DNA of 64,000 bases, from NCBI GenBank assembly GCA_026399015.1, contig JAPLRS010000007.1:31873-95872 (forward strand), written 5' to 3'. The notes under the pieces were generated by a model. It was not told the DNA's origin, searched no databases, and saw nothing but the letters and a program-made list of their open reading frames with translations. The stretch is from Methylococcales bacterium. GTDB lineage: Bacteria; Pseudomonadota; Gammaproteobacteria; Methylococcales; Methylomonadaceae. Positions 63,159-64,000 of this stretch are shown here, piece after piece. A program made the position numbers and the translations under genes. Every line of letters begins with the position of its first letter. The stretch's first letter is position 1.

Positions 63159-64000
63159 TCAACTTTGAACGCGTTTAAGATAAAACAAAGCAATGAGCAA
63201 AACAGCAATACTCGGTGCAAATGCCATTAATGGGGGATTCAAATCGTAAATTAAACCCAGATGCCCAACTGTTTTATCTATTATGTTAAAACCCATTCCA
63301 ATGAGCACTCCCAGCATCATTCTTTCGCCTGCGCTCACACCTCTTTTTATGCCAATAACAAAAGGAGTTGCCAATAACAACATAATAAAGGTGACTAAAG
63401 GATTAACGATACGCCCCCAAAAGGCCGCTTCATATAAATGAGACTTTTGATTATTTTTCTTTAAAAATTTAACGTATCCCGCTAAATCATACATTGAAAG
63501 GTTATTAGGCAATATCGCCACAATCTTTAATAAGTTTGGCGCAATCGAAGATTTCCATACCTGAGTTTCTTCATAACTTGATGTCATTTGCTCAATTGAT
63601 ATTTCAGACGACACAATTTTATTCATCTGCCATTCTTGGTTACCTAAATACATAGCCTGATCCACATGAATCGCTTTGTGCAACTCTGCGCTCACATTAA
63701 TCTGACTATTCTGGGCTGACACTCTCGACATGTGCGCCATACGCTGCGCCGTTGGTGCGATAAACTCACCTACGATCAATGCAATCATAACCAGTACACA
63801 CCCTGCTAACATAACCGCTTTAATAATACCGAATACTGATAATCCGGCTGCTCGCATGGCAATTAATTCCCGATTATTGCCCATAGAACCTAAGACAAAT
63901 AAACTACCTAATAACGCTGAAGCGGGGAGTAACTCATAAAACACACCGGGTGAAGTTAACAGCACATAATATAGAATCTCTTTGAGTCTATAATTGCCTT
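63159..64000 (-). CDS. lptG: LPS export permease LptG (N-terminus outside window)
   Basis: About 280 residues are readable; the frame stays open to the window edge, so the first part (roughly 80 residues) lies outside. LptF/LptG YjgP/YjgQ permease family, part of the LptB2FGC transporter that extracts LPS from the inner membrane. Visible: YELLPASALLGSLFVLGSMGNNRELIAMRAAG, the periplasmic beta-jellyroll (about 95-190) and C-terminal membrane segments (GRIVNPLVTFIMLLLATPFV). LptG rather than LptF is chosen from the ELLPASALLGSL and LGHLGLIYDLNP-type regions. The lptF gene would be expected just upstream, beyond 64000. Confidence 0.9.
   Translation of the reverse strand, partial: GNYRLKEILYYVLLTSPGVFYELLPASALLGSLFVLGSMGNNRELIAMRAAGLSVFGIIKAVMLAGCVLVMIALIVGEFIAPTAQRMAHMSRVSAQNSQINVSAELHKAIHVDQAMYLGNQEWQMNKIVSSEISIEQMTSSYEETQVWKSSIAPNLLKIVAILPNNLSMYDLAGYVKFLKKNNQKSHLYEAAFWGRIVNPLVTFIMLLLATPFVIGIKRGVSAGERMMLGVLIGMGFNIIDKTVGHLGLIYDLNPPLMAFAPSIAVLLIALFYLKRVQS

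Overview
The window is AT-rich, tightly packed gammaproteobacterial chromosome. Its conserved genes and arrangements include divergent fur/bamE, ratA-rnfH next to smpB, lolC-lolD-comEC, pssA followed by leuA, iscR-iscS-iscA beside secA, LptG, EttA and an E. coli-type GshA. pssA-leuA adjacency is familiar from methanotroph-like and purple-sulfur-type gammaproteobacteria, but I cannot place the genus from sequence alone. A short exosortase-type C-terminal signal, HAF repeats, Ig/cadherin-like modules and many secreted proteins suggest an environmental bacterium with an elaborate cell surface. I see no rRNA, tRNA, CRISPR array or transposase.

Layout. 1-1.2 kb: C-terminal part of a very acidic Ca-binding-type repeat protein. 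1.3-12 kb: flavin reductase-like protein, recQ, gshA, cysH, a WecG/TagA glycosyltransferase, a TPR/O-GlcNAc-transferase-like gene broken by an in-frame TAA, ettA and a coiled-coil protein. 12-43 kb: a large accessory region. It holds a DUF3047 protein, a SCO-cytochrome c fusion, two divergent multicopper oxidases, a second SCO protein, a PAS histidine kinase convergent with a NarL-type response regulator, four paralogous large secreted proteins, a HAF-repeat protein, a PEP/VPLPA-CTERM-like protein, argH, a subtilisin-like protease and a PrcB-like protein. 43-64 kb: housekeeping genes (AIM24-like, comEC, lolD, lolC, fur, bamE, rnfH, ratA, Na+ symporter, smpB, hopJ-like, pssA, leuA, uracil-DNA glycosylase, rimI, suhB, trmJ, iscR-iscS-iscA, secA, lptG).

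The main discovery candidate is in 12-43 kb. A palindrome of the form CTACAT-N4-ATGTAG lies upstream of the first multicopper oxidase, the second SCO gene, three of the four secreted paralogs and the protease, with degenerate copies between the two oxidase genes. In most cases a -10-like hexamer starts exactly 23 bp after the box, so the box abuts the -35 position, as expected for a class II activator site. The natural candidate regulator is the NarL-type response regulator in the cluster. Copper oxidases, copper chaperones (SCO), a two-component system and a family of exported proteins therefore look like one co-regulated, undescribed extracellular system. The substrate is unknown. The same region shows active remodelling: a decayed 5' fragment of a third oxidase gene, an 18-bp and a 20-bp tandem array, REP-like arms and a dispersed 60-bp repeat.
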